DNA of 64,000 bases, from NCBI GenBank assembly GCA_947095535.1, contig OX352772.1, positions 219,833,488 through 219,897,487 of the forward strand, in the 5' to 3' direction. Below the pieces are notes generated by a model. That model was not told the DNA's origin. It was given only the letters and a program-made list of their open reading frames with translations, and searched no databases. Origin of the DNA: Poecilobothrus nobilitatus. Lineage: Eukaryota; Arthropoda; Insecta; Diptera; Dolichopodidae. Position 1 is the stretch's first letter. The number at the start of each line of letters is the position of its first letter. A program made the translations under genes and the position numbers. Positions 41,213 through 51,876 of this stretch are shown piece after piece.

Positions 41213-42598
41213 TTGCCAGAACACCATTCTATTAAATTTAAAGGTTCTACTTTTGTTGGTTTTGGAGATATGCTCGTTGCTCTTGTGCTCGTCCGGAAGT
41301 TTCCAAAATACGAACCCATGGTTCAAATTCTTTCAAATGTCAGTTTCCAATTTTACAGAAAAAGAAACATAACAGAACACCTTTGTACTAAAAATAAAAG
41401 TTCTATCTTTATTGGTTGTGGAGATATACTCGTTTGCTCTGGGGCTCGTCCGGAAGCTTCCAAGATTTGAACCCATGGACCAAATCCTCACAAATTTCAG
41501 AAACATAAATCAAACATGAAGGAACACCATTCTGCCTAATTTAAAGGTTATATCTTTGTTGCATTTGGAGATAATATCATTTGCTCTGAGGCTCGTTCGG
41601 AAGCTTTCAAAATCCGAACCCAAGGACCAAATCCTCTCAAATTTCAGAGGCCTAAATCATACATGAAAGAACACCATTCTGCCAAAAGTAAAGGTTATAT
41701 CTTTATTGGTTTTGGAGATAATCTCATTTGCTCTGGGGCTCGTTCGGAAGCTTCCAAAACCAAACCCATGGACCAAATCCTCTTAAATTTCAGAGACATA
41801 AATCAAACACGAAAGAACACCATTGTACCAAATTCAAAGGTTCTACCTTTGTTCGTGTTGGATATAATCTCAATTGCTCTGCGGCTCGTTCGGAAGCTTC
41901 CAAAATTCGAATCCACGGTTCAAATTCCTTCAAATTTAAACCCATGGCCAAATCCTCTCAAATTTCAGAGACCTAAATTAAACATGAAAAAACACCATTC
42001 GGCCAAATTTAAAGGTTATATATTTGTTGTTTTTGGAGATAATCTCATTTGCTCTGGGGCTCGTTCGGAAGCTTCCAAAATCCAAACCCATGGACCACAT
42101 CCTCTTAAATTTTAGAGACATAAATCAAACTGGAAGAAACATCATTATAAAAAATTTAAAGGTTCTATCTTTATTGGTTTTGGAGATAATCTCGTTTGCT
42201 CTAGGGCTCGTTCGGAAGCTTCCAAAACCCGAACCCATGGACCAAATCTTCTCACATTTCAGAGACTTAAATAAAACATGAAAGAACACCACCCTGCCAA
42301 ATTTAAAGGTTATATCTTTGTTGGTTTTGGAGATAATCTCATTTGCTCTGGTGCTCGTTCGGAAGCTTCCAAATCCAAACCCATGGACCAAATCCTCTTG
42401 AATTTCAGAGGCCTAAATCATACATGAAAGAACACCATTCTGTCAAAAGTAAAGGTTATATCTTTATTGGTTTTGGAGATAATCTCATTTGCTCTGGGGC
42501 TCGTTCGGAAGCTTCCAAATCCAAACCCATGGACCAAATCCTCTTAAATTTCAGAGACATAAATCGAACGGGAAGGAACATCATTGTACAGGAACATC
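41213..42598 (+). repeat. 147-bp minisatellite, about nine units
   Basis: The anchor GCTCG of GGCTCGTTCGGAAGCTT occurs at 41287, 41444, 41591, 41738, 41884, 42059, 42206, 42353 and 42499, giving periods of 157, 147, 147, 146, 175, 147, 147 and 146 bp. Each unit contains ACCCATGGACCAAATCCTC, AAAGAACACCATTCTG and TTTGGAGATAATCTC. Since 147 is a multiple of three, overlapping ORFs run through several units on both strands. These are by-products. Confidence 0.93.
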
Positions 42599-42734
42599 AT
42601 TTTTTTATTTTTTATATTCAACTATAAAAATATGTTCAACTATATTTTTTTCTTTTTTCATGATAAGAATTTTTTTTGTTGTTTTTTCTTTTTATATTAA
42701 CAAAAGAAAAATTGTATACTAATTAATACAGATA
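42599..42734. other. Subterminal AT-rich region of Maverick B
   Basis: Corresponds to about 27735-27851 of copy A, joined directly to the minisatellite. This is the polymerase-deletion junction. Confidence 0.6.
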
Positions 42735-42853
42735 AGAAAAAAAATATTTTTTAAAATCTTATGGTTTTTGCCGACGGCATTTCAAAAAACTTTTTTATGT
42801 TTTGCCGACGGCATTTCAATAAATTGTCACAGAACTGTCATAGCTACACTACT

Positions 42854-43008
42854 AACGTGGACTACAGTGTATTGATGTTAAATTGGTGGAAAGAACTACT
42901 AGATGCAACCTAAGTTTGGTTCTATATGTTATTTATTTTAAAAACAAAAGTATCAATCTATAGCAGCTTAAAAACAAGCACTCTGACATTAATTGTTATA
43001 AATATCAT
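42854..43008 (+). other. Target duplication and right flank of Maverick B
   Basis: AACGTG at 42854-42859, then the same unique flank as 27978-28127. Confidence 0.8.
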
Positions 43009-43284
43009 TTCACATAATAATATAAAAGTTTTATACATGCAAATATTAAAATTATTCTAAATTATTTTTCACCTTATGTACTTCTAATCTTTCAACATTC
43101 CGATAAAATATCGTTCTCATAAGAGTCAGCTAAATTAAATAATTAGAAAGATTATAAATAATAGTTAGAGAGAAGAATTAATTTTCATCATCAAGTCGTT
43201 TCCAACGGAGCATTTAAATTAGTAAATAAAATAGCATTTAAAAATAATAGTGTTTAAAAATAAAATATTTTTTTTGTAAAACAA
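43009..43284 (+). repeat. Left LTR portion of the gypsy-like element
   Basis: It shares ATTTCACATAATA, TTTATACATGCAAAT, TCTTTCAACATTCCG and the end TTTTTGTAAAACAAGT with 49930-50303. Confidence 0.7.
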
Positions 43285-44400
43285 GTGTTACATCAAATCA
43301 AGTGTATATCAAATGAACCTTTAAAATATTTACATAAGTTACTTGAATTCGCTGGTGACTTCAGGGATCTTCAAAATTTCGTAGATTTAATAAGCAAAAT
43401 TAGTCCGTTAATGTTAAGATACAATGATTTGTCACAAAGTATATTTGGTGATATAATTAAATCTAAACTTCCTAGCAGAGCACGAGAAGTTATAGATATA
43501 AATAATCATGTTAGCACGAGGATTGAAATCAAAATCTTAGTAAACTATTTTAGTGATAGGTCTAACTTGGAAGAATTATTTGACCAACTACGCGCAGTGA
43601 CATTTAAAACAAGCTGCGTTGAGTTCTATAACGATGTGAAAATTGCTCTTAGACGACTAAATGTTAAGATACGCTTAACGATGATCTGATCTGACGATGA
43701 TCTTACAACAATTACAAATATAATAAATAATAATAAAAATACTGCTCTTACAATTTTTAAACAGAAAATTTCTGAACCAATGTGCTCAATTTTATTTTGC
43801 CGAAAGCCAGAAACTCTAGAACAAGCAATGAACATACTCTTTGAAGCAGGGTATGGCTATTTTATAAACAATTCACAAAATTTCAATTCTCAATCAAAAC
43901 AAAGAAATAATCATAAGAACTTTCCGAAAAACTATAATAATAATAATAGAAATAGTAATAATAATAATACGTATACCGACAACAATATAATAATAATAGT
44001 AACTGTAAAAATATCAGGTATAACGATAATAATGGGGACAATTATGCAAATAAAATTATAGGCATAATAATTATTATAAAATAAAAATTCAAACTTCAAT
44101 CAAAATTCACGGAGCAATACCTTTCCAAAACCAAACATTCAACATCGTATAAATCGATATTCGAACTCACATTATAATAACAATATCTGTACCAATTTTC
44201 ACAATAATAACGATCAACAACTACCTTCCAACCCTTATAACAAAAACTCATCTAATTACAACAATAGTAACCAAACTTATATAACTATAACAATCAGCTA
44301 CCTACTGCTGAACCAATGGAAGTAAATATTAATGAAGCTCAAAAAAGTGAAGCTCAAAATTTTCTTGCAGTAGGCTCAACTACAACTTACCATATATAAT
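43285..44400 (+). pseudogene. Gypsy-like gag, frameshifted
   Basis: The capsid part at 43285-43677 shows the errantivirus Gag pattern: FAGDFRDLQNFVDLISKI, IKSKLPSRAREVI, and LRAVTFKTSCVEFYNDVK. After a frame break it continues at 43780-44061 with SILFCRKPETLEQAMNILFE and an Asn-rich tail encoded by AAT-rich repeats. The N-terminus is missing; the LTR runs straight into coding sequence. Confidence 0.8.
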
Positions 44401-45920
44401 AATTAAGGGAAATATTAGACCACTAAAATTTATAATTGATTCTGGTGCGACCCATTCAATCATAAATCCTGAATTATGTAACCCAAAATATATTGAAGAC
44501 ATAAAAACAAAAACTTTACTAAAACCTATTAACGCCAATGTACTATAAGTCAAAAAGCTTTAATTCCCTTATTTAAAGAATTAGGGAACTTAGAAGTGAA
44601 AATGGAAATACTTGTATTTACATTTCATCAAGATTATGATGGATTGATAGGTAAAAATATCCTTATCCCATTAAAAGCAATTATTAATTTTGAAACACAA
44701 AAATTAACTACCAAATATAAAGAAGTAGAACTTAAATTTTCATATTCTACGGATAAATTTAATTATGAGATAGAAAAAGCTGGTGATATCGAATTGGATA
44801 TTCCAGTACAACAAAAAGAAGGACTAGCCTACCTGAATGAAAAGAAGTCTTCAGATGGGAAGGTAATTTTAAAAGAAGGTATTTATAATGTAGAAGATTA
44901 CAAAGCAAAAATTGTAGTCAAAATAAAAGACCAAAATAATAAAATCTTAAATTTCAATCCTGTATCAAGCGAAGTAGTTGATTATCAAAATTTTAATAAT
45001 ACTAATGGTACAACTCAATAAGTCAGAGTTTATGAAAAGAGAAACCGAGTTCCTGGATCACATCGTGACTTAGAAGAATAAGACCAAATTCCAGCAAAAT
45101 AAAGTGTGTAAAAGACTTTCCCATACCTAAGAACACTAAACAAATTAAGCAATTTCTTGGGTTATCCGAATATTACCGGAAATTTATTAAAGATTACAGT
45201 AAAATCGCACCTATGACAAAGTATTTAAAGAAAAATGAAAAATTCAAAACTGACAACCCCGAATATGCTAACGTTTTGAAATCTTAAAAAAGCTACGTAT
45301 ACTAGTCGCACACTTAACGAGCACGAAGTACACTACAGCACTATCGAAAAAGAACTCCTGGTAATAATTTGGGCAACAAAGTACTATCGACCCTACTTAT
45401 TTGGCAGGAAGTTCATCATTAAAACCGACCGCAGACCTCTTCAATGGCTATACTTTATAAAGGAACCAAACTAGTTCGTTAGCGCCTTAAATTATCAGAG
45501 TTTGATTATGAAATTAGGTATAAAAATTGTATTCAAAATAGCAATGCAGATACATTCTCACGTATAGAAATAAATCTTGGAGATGAACAAACCAACGAAA
45601 TTGATCCAGACAGTGAAAATGACGAAAATAATGTACTTAGCAAAAATACTGAAATAAACGCAACGAATGAAACTAGCGAAACCAATATCCTTGTAACTAG
45701 CAAATCACCATTAAACATTTTTAAAATTCAAATTGTTATCTTCAAAACAATTTCTGGTTCTCTCCGAATTAGAAATATAAAAATATTTAATAAAAATAGG
45801 AAATTAATCCACACTAAAAACTTAGACGAAAAAACCGCTGTCATTATTCTTAGATCTCACTGCAATCCTAAATGTTTAAACGCAATATTTATCGAAGATA
45901 CTAATTTTTTTAAAACTCTA
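44401..45920 (+). pseudogene. Gypsy-like protease, RT thumb and RNase H remnant
   Basis: The aspartic protease active site FIIDSGATHS is at about 44430-44458, with its C-terminal half in the ORF at 44596-45021 (DGLIGKNILIPLKAIINFE). The RT palm and fingers are deleted. Coding resemblance resumes at about 45110 with the thumb (FPIPKNTKQIKQFLGLSEYYRKF) and continues with RNase H-like [17 protein letters not shown] and [17 protein letters not shown] (about 45310-45470). A linker rich in Asn and Glu follows. All parts are in different frames. Confidence 0.8.
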
Positions 45921-45949
45921 CAAAAAGCATTTTAGAATACTTCTCATCG

Positions 45950-46700
45950 AGCGGCCAATTAAAAATAATTAGATGTAATAAACTATTAACAGATATAACA
46001 GAAGAAGAACAACTAGCCAAAATCATAGAACAAGAGCATCTTAGAAACAATCACCGCAGTATAGATGAAGTATGTAAAGAACTTCAACTGTCGTATTTCC
46101 ATCCAAAATTATATGATCAGGTCTCACAATTCATAAACAACTGTGAAATCTGCAATTTAGAAAAGTACGAAAGAAGACCTATTAAAAACAAATTTAAATT
46201 AACTGAAACTCCATTGTCACCTAACCAAACCATTCATATAGATGTATTTTATTCACTTGACAAAACTCTCTTTTTAATCTTCATAGACAAATTTACAAAA
46301 TTCGCTCAAGGTATAAAAATTAGCGCACGAACTTGGGTAGAATTCAAGAGAGCATTATTGCAATACCTTTAAAGAGTAGTAATATGAGGAAAATTATAGT
46401 TGAAAATGAACTGGGTTTTAAAACCCTCCCTCTTAGAGAATTTCTACAAAACGAGAACATTGAAATTGATTATACATCAAACAATAATCATACCTCAAAC
46501 TCAGATATCGAAAGATTGCATAATACAATCAACGAACATATACGACTTTTAAGACACGACGAACGAAAAGATATCGACGCTGTGGAAGAAAAAATCTTAA
46601 AAATCATTGCAATTTATAATGACACTATCATTCAACGACTAATAAAAAACCAATAGACTTTAAAAACGGTAAATCAAAAACGAGGAATCTGAATCTATTA
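45950..46700 (+). pseudogene. Gypsy-like integrase remnant
   Basis: The HHCC module is visible as EQEHLRNNHRSIDEV and CEICNLEKYERRP. The first catalytic Asp is in IHIDVFYSLDK, the second motif is altered to VENELGFKT in the frame of 46333-46656, and the Glu is in SDIERLHNTINEHIR. Frameshifts near 46330 and 46655 break it. Confidence 0.78.
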
Positions 46701-46984
46701 GGACAAAAATACAACAAACTAAAGAAAAAATTATAAATAGGTTAAACCAAAATAGAGAGGAAACAAAGTAAATGCAGGCCCTAATTTTGTAAAAGAGGAG
46801 AAAAAATCAAGCAAAATTTAGAAAAATTAATGTAGAAATTTTAGATGAAAACCATATCAAAGACAAAGAAACTGGATTAAAATATTATAATTCACACGTT
46901 AAAAGAACAAAAAAATTCCAAAATAATATTTCCCCTACAATTAAAGCTAAAATTGAAAAAAAGAAGAAATCAAAAAGAACTAAT

Positions 46985-48340
46985 ATTTCTTTTACAGATT
47001 CAAGATGCTAAACGTAAAAAACTTCATTCTCATAGCACCTTTACCAATAGTGCCTCTCCAAACAATTGAAGTCCAAAATATTGACAACAATCATGGATAC
47101 ATTACAATTAAATTAGGTGATAGAAAAATAATAAAAACATACAAGAAAGTCATACACATCATTAATATTCCTGAATATGAAAATACCAAAAACTTAATTT
47201 ACCAAAATATCAAACGATTAAAATGAAAGAAAAATACATTACACCAATGTACAATATAATTATTTACAACTTTAACCTACTTGAAAGAAAAATACAAAAG
47301 ACCACATACAAAACAAACCAGAGGGTTAGTGGACGCACTAGGAACATACATAACAGGAATTATAGACCACAACAATGAAAACTTAATTATGAACAAACTA
47401 CAGGCACTATCAGACAATAACAAAGATCTTATTCAAGAAAACAATAAACAAATAATAATAAATGATCAAATTGATAACCAAATAAAAAATATTACGAACC
47501 AAATAAACACTCAACAAACCATCATTTCACAATATCTAAATACCTTTAACGCAGAATATGAAAACAAGATTTTTAAAATAGAGGACGAAATAGAATAGCT
47601 ATATCCAACAAATCTATCAAATAAACAATGACATTCACCTAATCAAAAAATATTTAGACGACATAGAGCAAATAATTCTTACTAGTAGTTCAGGTATACT
47701 TTCCAAAAATATATTAACAGAAAAAGAAATAGAAATGACCTCAAATTTAGAAAGTCTTATAGAAATTAAAATGGTAGTTGCGTTTCATTCTGATCAAATT
47801 AATATTATTTTACTTATTCCAGAATATTTAGAAAAACCACTCACAAAAATATTAATCGAACCCATTCCAAGCAATCAAAATAAGGCTATAGTTTTAAATT
47901 AATACAATATTTTAATAGACGATCAAAACAACATATATAGTTCAAATGTAAAAGAAAATCTCAAAAGAAATTTAATTAAAATAAAGAATAATTGTACTAA
48001 AAATATATTACATTTTAAAGAAGCAAATTGCATTATGAGAAAATTTAAAAATACAGAAATTAAAAAAATTTCAAGAGTTATCTATTATAACAAAAAATCT
48101 CTTAAATCCAAATTTTTATCAAAATTGTAATAAATTAAATATCAATGTATCTAAAAATAGTTTGATAAGATATGAAAATTGTAAAATAGAAATTAACAAA
48201 GAAATTTTTCAAAATTATTATACTGCAATTCATGAAAAAATAATACTTCCACATTTTGTTACAAAAATTAAAGAAAATAAAACTATTAATAAAATTGTAT
48301 TTGAGGAAGTCGATATGGAGAATATTAATAACTGTTAGCT
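46985..48340 (+). pseudogene. Gypsy-like envelope gene remnant
   Basis: The segment at 47005-47226 starts with a hydrophobic leader (NFILIAPLPIVPLQTIEV). The segment at 47281-47598 contains a basic cleavage-like site followed by an apolar stretch (KQTRG, then LVDALGTYITGIID) and a long Asn/Gln-rich coiled coil. Later fragments to about 48130 include CTKNILHFKEANCIM. The order matches the F-like Env of errantiviruses. Many stops; the membrane anchor is not identifiable. Confidence 0.65.
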
Positions 48341-49929
48341 GTTAGCCCGTCATAGAATGACGGAGTTAATTATGGTACATTTCATGGTAGGTTCATGGTA
48401 GATTTTATAATTTTTTACTTTGTAGATCATGTAAATGGTAGATTTTATAATTTGTACTTTGTACTAAATAAAAAGAAAAAAAGTCATTATTTGTAATTTA
48501 TATACAAAAAAAATATTACATCATTACTATTAATAATTCTTTTTTTTTCTTTGTATAATTTTATTGATTTCAAACATTTAACTGTTTGAATTTCTTTTTT
48601 ATTTTCAGCTGCTAATGTTGTAATTATTTTGTAATTAAATTTCATAACTTAATGTAAAAAGTGGATAATAATAAAATTATAAAAAATTATCATGCACGAA
48701 AAAGACATATTAAAAAAAACCATTTGAAATTGAAACCAAAAATAATAAAATATTCATTCATTCAATGCACCTACTCTTGAAAATAGACTTTTTCGTTGTA
48801 TGAAAAATGCATTAGGTTTAGTAAAAAGTAAACCTACTTAATATAAGTATACTTTGATGGTGACGTGTCAGAAGCTCCATTGCTACTTTTGATTCACTTC
48901 AAATTCCCTCCTAATTCAGATTCTCAAACATACATATATATACTTGTTCTGCAAAAAGGGCAAATCTGATTTCACAACTGTCTATAAAATTTCTCCAAAT
49001 ATATATATATGTATATATCCTAACTGGCCGGTATTTGGAAGATAACTGTATCTGGTTTTAGTGTTGGCCGGGGCATAAGTAGAAGTTTAGTCTAGAAAGT
49101 TTACTCTAAACGATATTATTGCATTATTAATTATTATCATTACAAAAGGAAAATTGGGACTTTTAACTCATTTCAAATAGACAGAAGTGCCATGGGATAT
49201 ATATTAAATTAATAGAAGTCAATTGGATATAATATAGAAGATTGTAATAAAATTTAGCAAAAAAATTTAAAAATAAAGTTCTTCTTAAGAAAACAAAAAA
49301 ATCGAAACAAATAGATTACCCATTACAATTTACAATTCATAAACAATTATAATAAAATATTTGTTTGGCTTTTTTTATTAAAATCTATAAAATGACATTT
49401 TAAAATTATTTAAAAACATTTTGTTTATATATATGTATATATGGGTATGTATGTATGTCAAAAAAAATCAATTCGAAAAAAATTAATGAATGAAAAATAA
49501 TTTTATTTTTGTTTCTTTATGATTTTTTTCTTTCTTTTTACCCTTTTGTAATGTATCATAGTTTTAAAAAATAAAAATATTTCCAATTAGAAATTATACC
49601 TATACTGTATACATTTATAGCTACATATTTTATTTTTTTTCCTATAATACAACACATCCAACAGAACACTTTAAAATGAATGCGTTTGTTACACATCATT
49701 TTTCTGGACAAATATATTTATTAATAATAATAATAGAAAGAAAATAATAGAATTAAAAAATAAAGAATCGATAAACTTAACTATAAATATTTTTGTAAAT
49801 TTTTTAATTTTACCGTTTTTATATTAACAATTATAACTAATAAGAAATGATGTATTAAATATAAAAATAATAAAAAAGTTGTAATAAATGCTTCGTCGGA
49901 GCCTCAGTCTAGCGATAGGGGTATTACAA
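48341..49929. other. Non-coding 1.6 kb upstream of the gypsy-like right LTR match
   Basis: A hairpin CCGTCAT-AGA-ATGACGG (48347-48363) directly precedes AGTTAAT (48364), a typical errantivirus LTR start, so a long 3' LTR may begin there. A GGTAGATTTTATAATTT direct repeat sits at about 48408-48455, and a TATG/TATA microsatellite near 49430-49460. The stretch at about 49300-49480 recurs inverted at about 55920-56190. Confidence 0.45.
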
Positions 49930-50303
49930 ATGACATTTCACATAATAAACATAATAATAATATAAAAGTAACATTAGACGGCTAATGTTATTTGGACATT
50001 TAATAACATGTGTTTTTCATGTTTCTTCTGTTCCCACAACAGTCAGCATTTTTATACATGCAAATAAAAATTATTCAAAATTCTTTTTTAGCTTATGTAC
50101 TTCTAATCTTTCAACATTCCGACAAAATATCGTTCTCATAAGAGTCAGCAAAATTTAATAATTAGAAAGATTATAAATAATAGGGAGAGAGAAAAATTAA
50201 TCAGTTCATTAACTAGTTTCCAACGTAGCATTTAAATTAGTAAATAAAATAGCATTTAAAAATAATAGTGTTTAAAAATAAAATATTTTTTTTGTAAAAC
50301 AAG
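49930..50303 (+). repeat. Right LTR portion of the gypsy-like element
   Basis: Matches 43009-43284 except for about 95 extra bases (about 49960-50055). Confidence 0.7.
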
Positions 50304-50399
50304 TATTTTATTTAAGAGGATATTTTTGTCCCCTTTTAAAAGAATCCTATATTTATTTATTAATCACACTAAAGTGAGGTGAAAATTCAAGAGAAAAAA

Positions 50400-51480
50400 T
50401 AAAAATTCACTTACCCAGTGTTATAACTGTCAGATGTTTGGACATGGAGTCAGCTTCTGCAATATAAAAGTTTTTTGTGCTTACAATTATACCAATAAAG
50501 CAAGTCTCAAATTTATAAATTGTGACCAACAACATAGTGCAACAGACACATCTTGTCTCAGAAGAAATACATATATCACATTTTTAAATCGACACCAGAA
50601 AAATATAAACATCAAACAGGCACCTGTCAACTCAATGTCTTTTACGCACAATTACAATACCAACTTTCCTGCAACGTTATTGACAACAAATGAATTTAGG
50701 AACATTCAGCAACAATCGGCGGACATTTGGAACAACTTTAGACATGAAACTATTGTTAATACTGATATACTCTCTTAATAGTAACTATACTAATAGTAAA
50801 TTTAGACATAGCAACAACTCTACTACCATTAACTCTAACCATTAACTTAACTATTATATACCTGTACAGCAATAAATGATGAGAAACATTACAAAAATTG
50901 CTATTTTGTTTTTAATTTTCTCACAAAAAATGAAATTCATATTGGCCTACTAAGCGAAACCTGGTTAGATAGTAATATAAAAATTTCAAACCCCAACTAC
51001 TTTATATATAAGAACGATAGAACCAAAAATTGAGATGGTGGAGTAGCAGTGGCAGTTAGTAAAATGGTAAAACATTATTTATTGCCAGTTGTACAGACTC
51101 ATGTTATTGAAAATATAGGATTAGAAATAGAACCATGTAATAATCAAAAAATTAAAATCTAGTCAATCTATTTTCCTGGTAATACAGCTAATTGTATAAA
51201 ATCAAACTGCTCAAGACAAACTTTAAAAAATAAAGTAGCTCATATTAAACAAATGTATAAATCAGACTTATAAAAACTTTCAAGATGTACATAATAGGCA
51301 CTGACTTCAACTTCAGAAACCAGATGTGGGGCTGCTCCAAATCGAATATTTACGGAATTACTAAAAGATATACATATTACAGATAGGTTCCAAATTTTAT
51401 ATCCGCAAGATCCCACCTATATACCAGTCAATCCAAAACTGATTCCGTCTGTTCTTACAAATATTCCGGAATAAATCTCA
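50400..51480 (+). pseudogene. Jockey-type LINE, ORF1 zinc knuckles and start of ORF2 endonuclease
   Basis: ORF1 end (about 50415-50778) has knuckles QCYNCQMFGHGVSFC and FINCDQQHSATDTSC. ORF2 begins at about 50880 with an AP-type endonuclease in several frames: LLSETWLDS, IYKNDRTKN then DGGVAVAVSK, and a later ILYPQDPTYIP. The reading is broken by stops. At about 51480 it is interrupted. The endonuclease end (SDHLPVLIKAD) resumes at about 55020. Confidence 0.72.
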
Positions 51481-51499
51481 TCTCATTATCTGACTCATG

Positions 51500-51570
51500 G
51501 CACAGTGGTTAAGTCGCCAACCTTTCAATCGAAGGGTCTTGGGTTCAAACCCTGGTCAGGTAATATAAAT
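51500..51570 (+). mobile_element. tRNA-derived SINE-like head
   Basis: Pol III box A-like TGGCACAGTGG (about 51508) and box B GGTTCAAACCC (about 51543) lie 30-odd bp apart. The acceptor stem does not pair properly and the anticodon loop lacks the usual T33, so this is a SINE head rather than a tRNA gene. It is followed by an AT-rich body and then the TAA microsatellite. Confidence 0.55.
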
Positions 51571-51617
51571 AAAAAATATGTAGTACTTTTATGTCGTAAT
51601 AATGCATATCGTATAAT

Positions 51618-51876
51618 TAATAGTAGTAATAATAATAATAATAACAATAATAATATTAATAATAATAGTAATAATAGTAATAATAATAGTAATAATATTA
51701 ATAATAATAGTAATAATAATAATAATAATAATAGTAATAATAATAATAGTAATAAATAATAATAGTAATAATAATAATAATTGTAATAATAATAGTAATA
51801 ATAATAATAATAGTAATAATAATAATAATCATAATAATAGTAATAATAATTATAATAATAATAATAATAATAATAA
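51618..51876 (+). repeat. TAA/TAG trinucleotide microsatellite, left arm
   Basis: About 260 bp of AAT units with interspersed AGT. It is one side of the microsatellite that the R1-type LINE interrupts. Confidence 0.95.

Larger units (their letters stand above)
29953..42853. mobile_element. Maverick/Polinton copy B (12,901 bp)
   Basis: Same ends as copy A. Inverted repeats lie at about 29953-30073 and 42735-42853, with palindromes at 29993, 30027, 42769 and 42803. AACGTG sits on both sides (29947-29952 and 42854-42859). Compared with A it has a 1.57-kb insertion at about 32950-34521, lacks the DNA polymerase region (A 23729 to about 27735) and carries an expanded minisatellite. It is therefore non-autonomous. 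Confidence 0.95.
43009..50303 (+). mobile_element. Decayed gypsy/errantivirus-like retroelement with env
   Basis: Order LTR, gag, protease, RT/RNase H remnant, integrase, env, LTR. The final 275 bp of the left LTR (43009-43284, ending GTAAAACAAGT) match 49930-50303, where the right copy has about 95 bp more. The internal part has dozens of stops and frameshifts and lacks the RT palm. PBS and leader are not recognisable after the left LTR. Confidence 0.8.

Noticed and set aside
41213..42598. CRISPR-like regular array
   Set aside because: The whole 147-bp unit is repeated with scattered substitutions. There are no unique spacers, and the genome is eukaryotic.
41213..42627. Several overlapping ORFs of 80-150 codons on both strands
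   Set aside because: They run through a 147-bp tandem repeat. Because the period is divisible by three, frames stay open without selection.
51500..51575. Functional tRNA gene
   Set aside because: Boxes A and B are present but the acceptor and anticodon stems do not form properly. It fits a SINE head better.
51505..51759. Asn-rich ORF, and the Ile-rich ORF at 54253-54534
   Set aside because: Both are translations of the TAA microsatellite.
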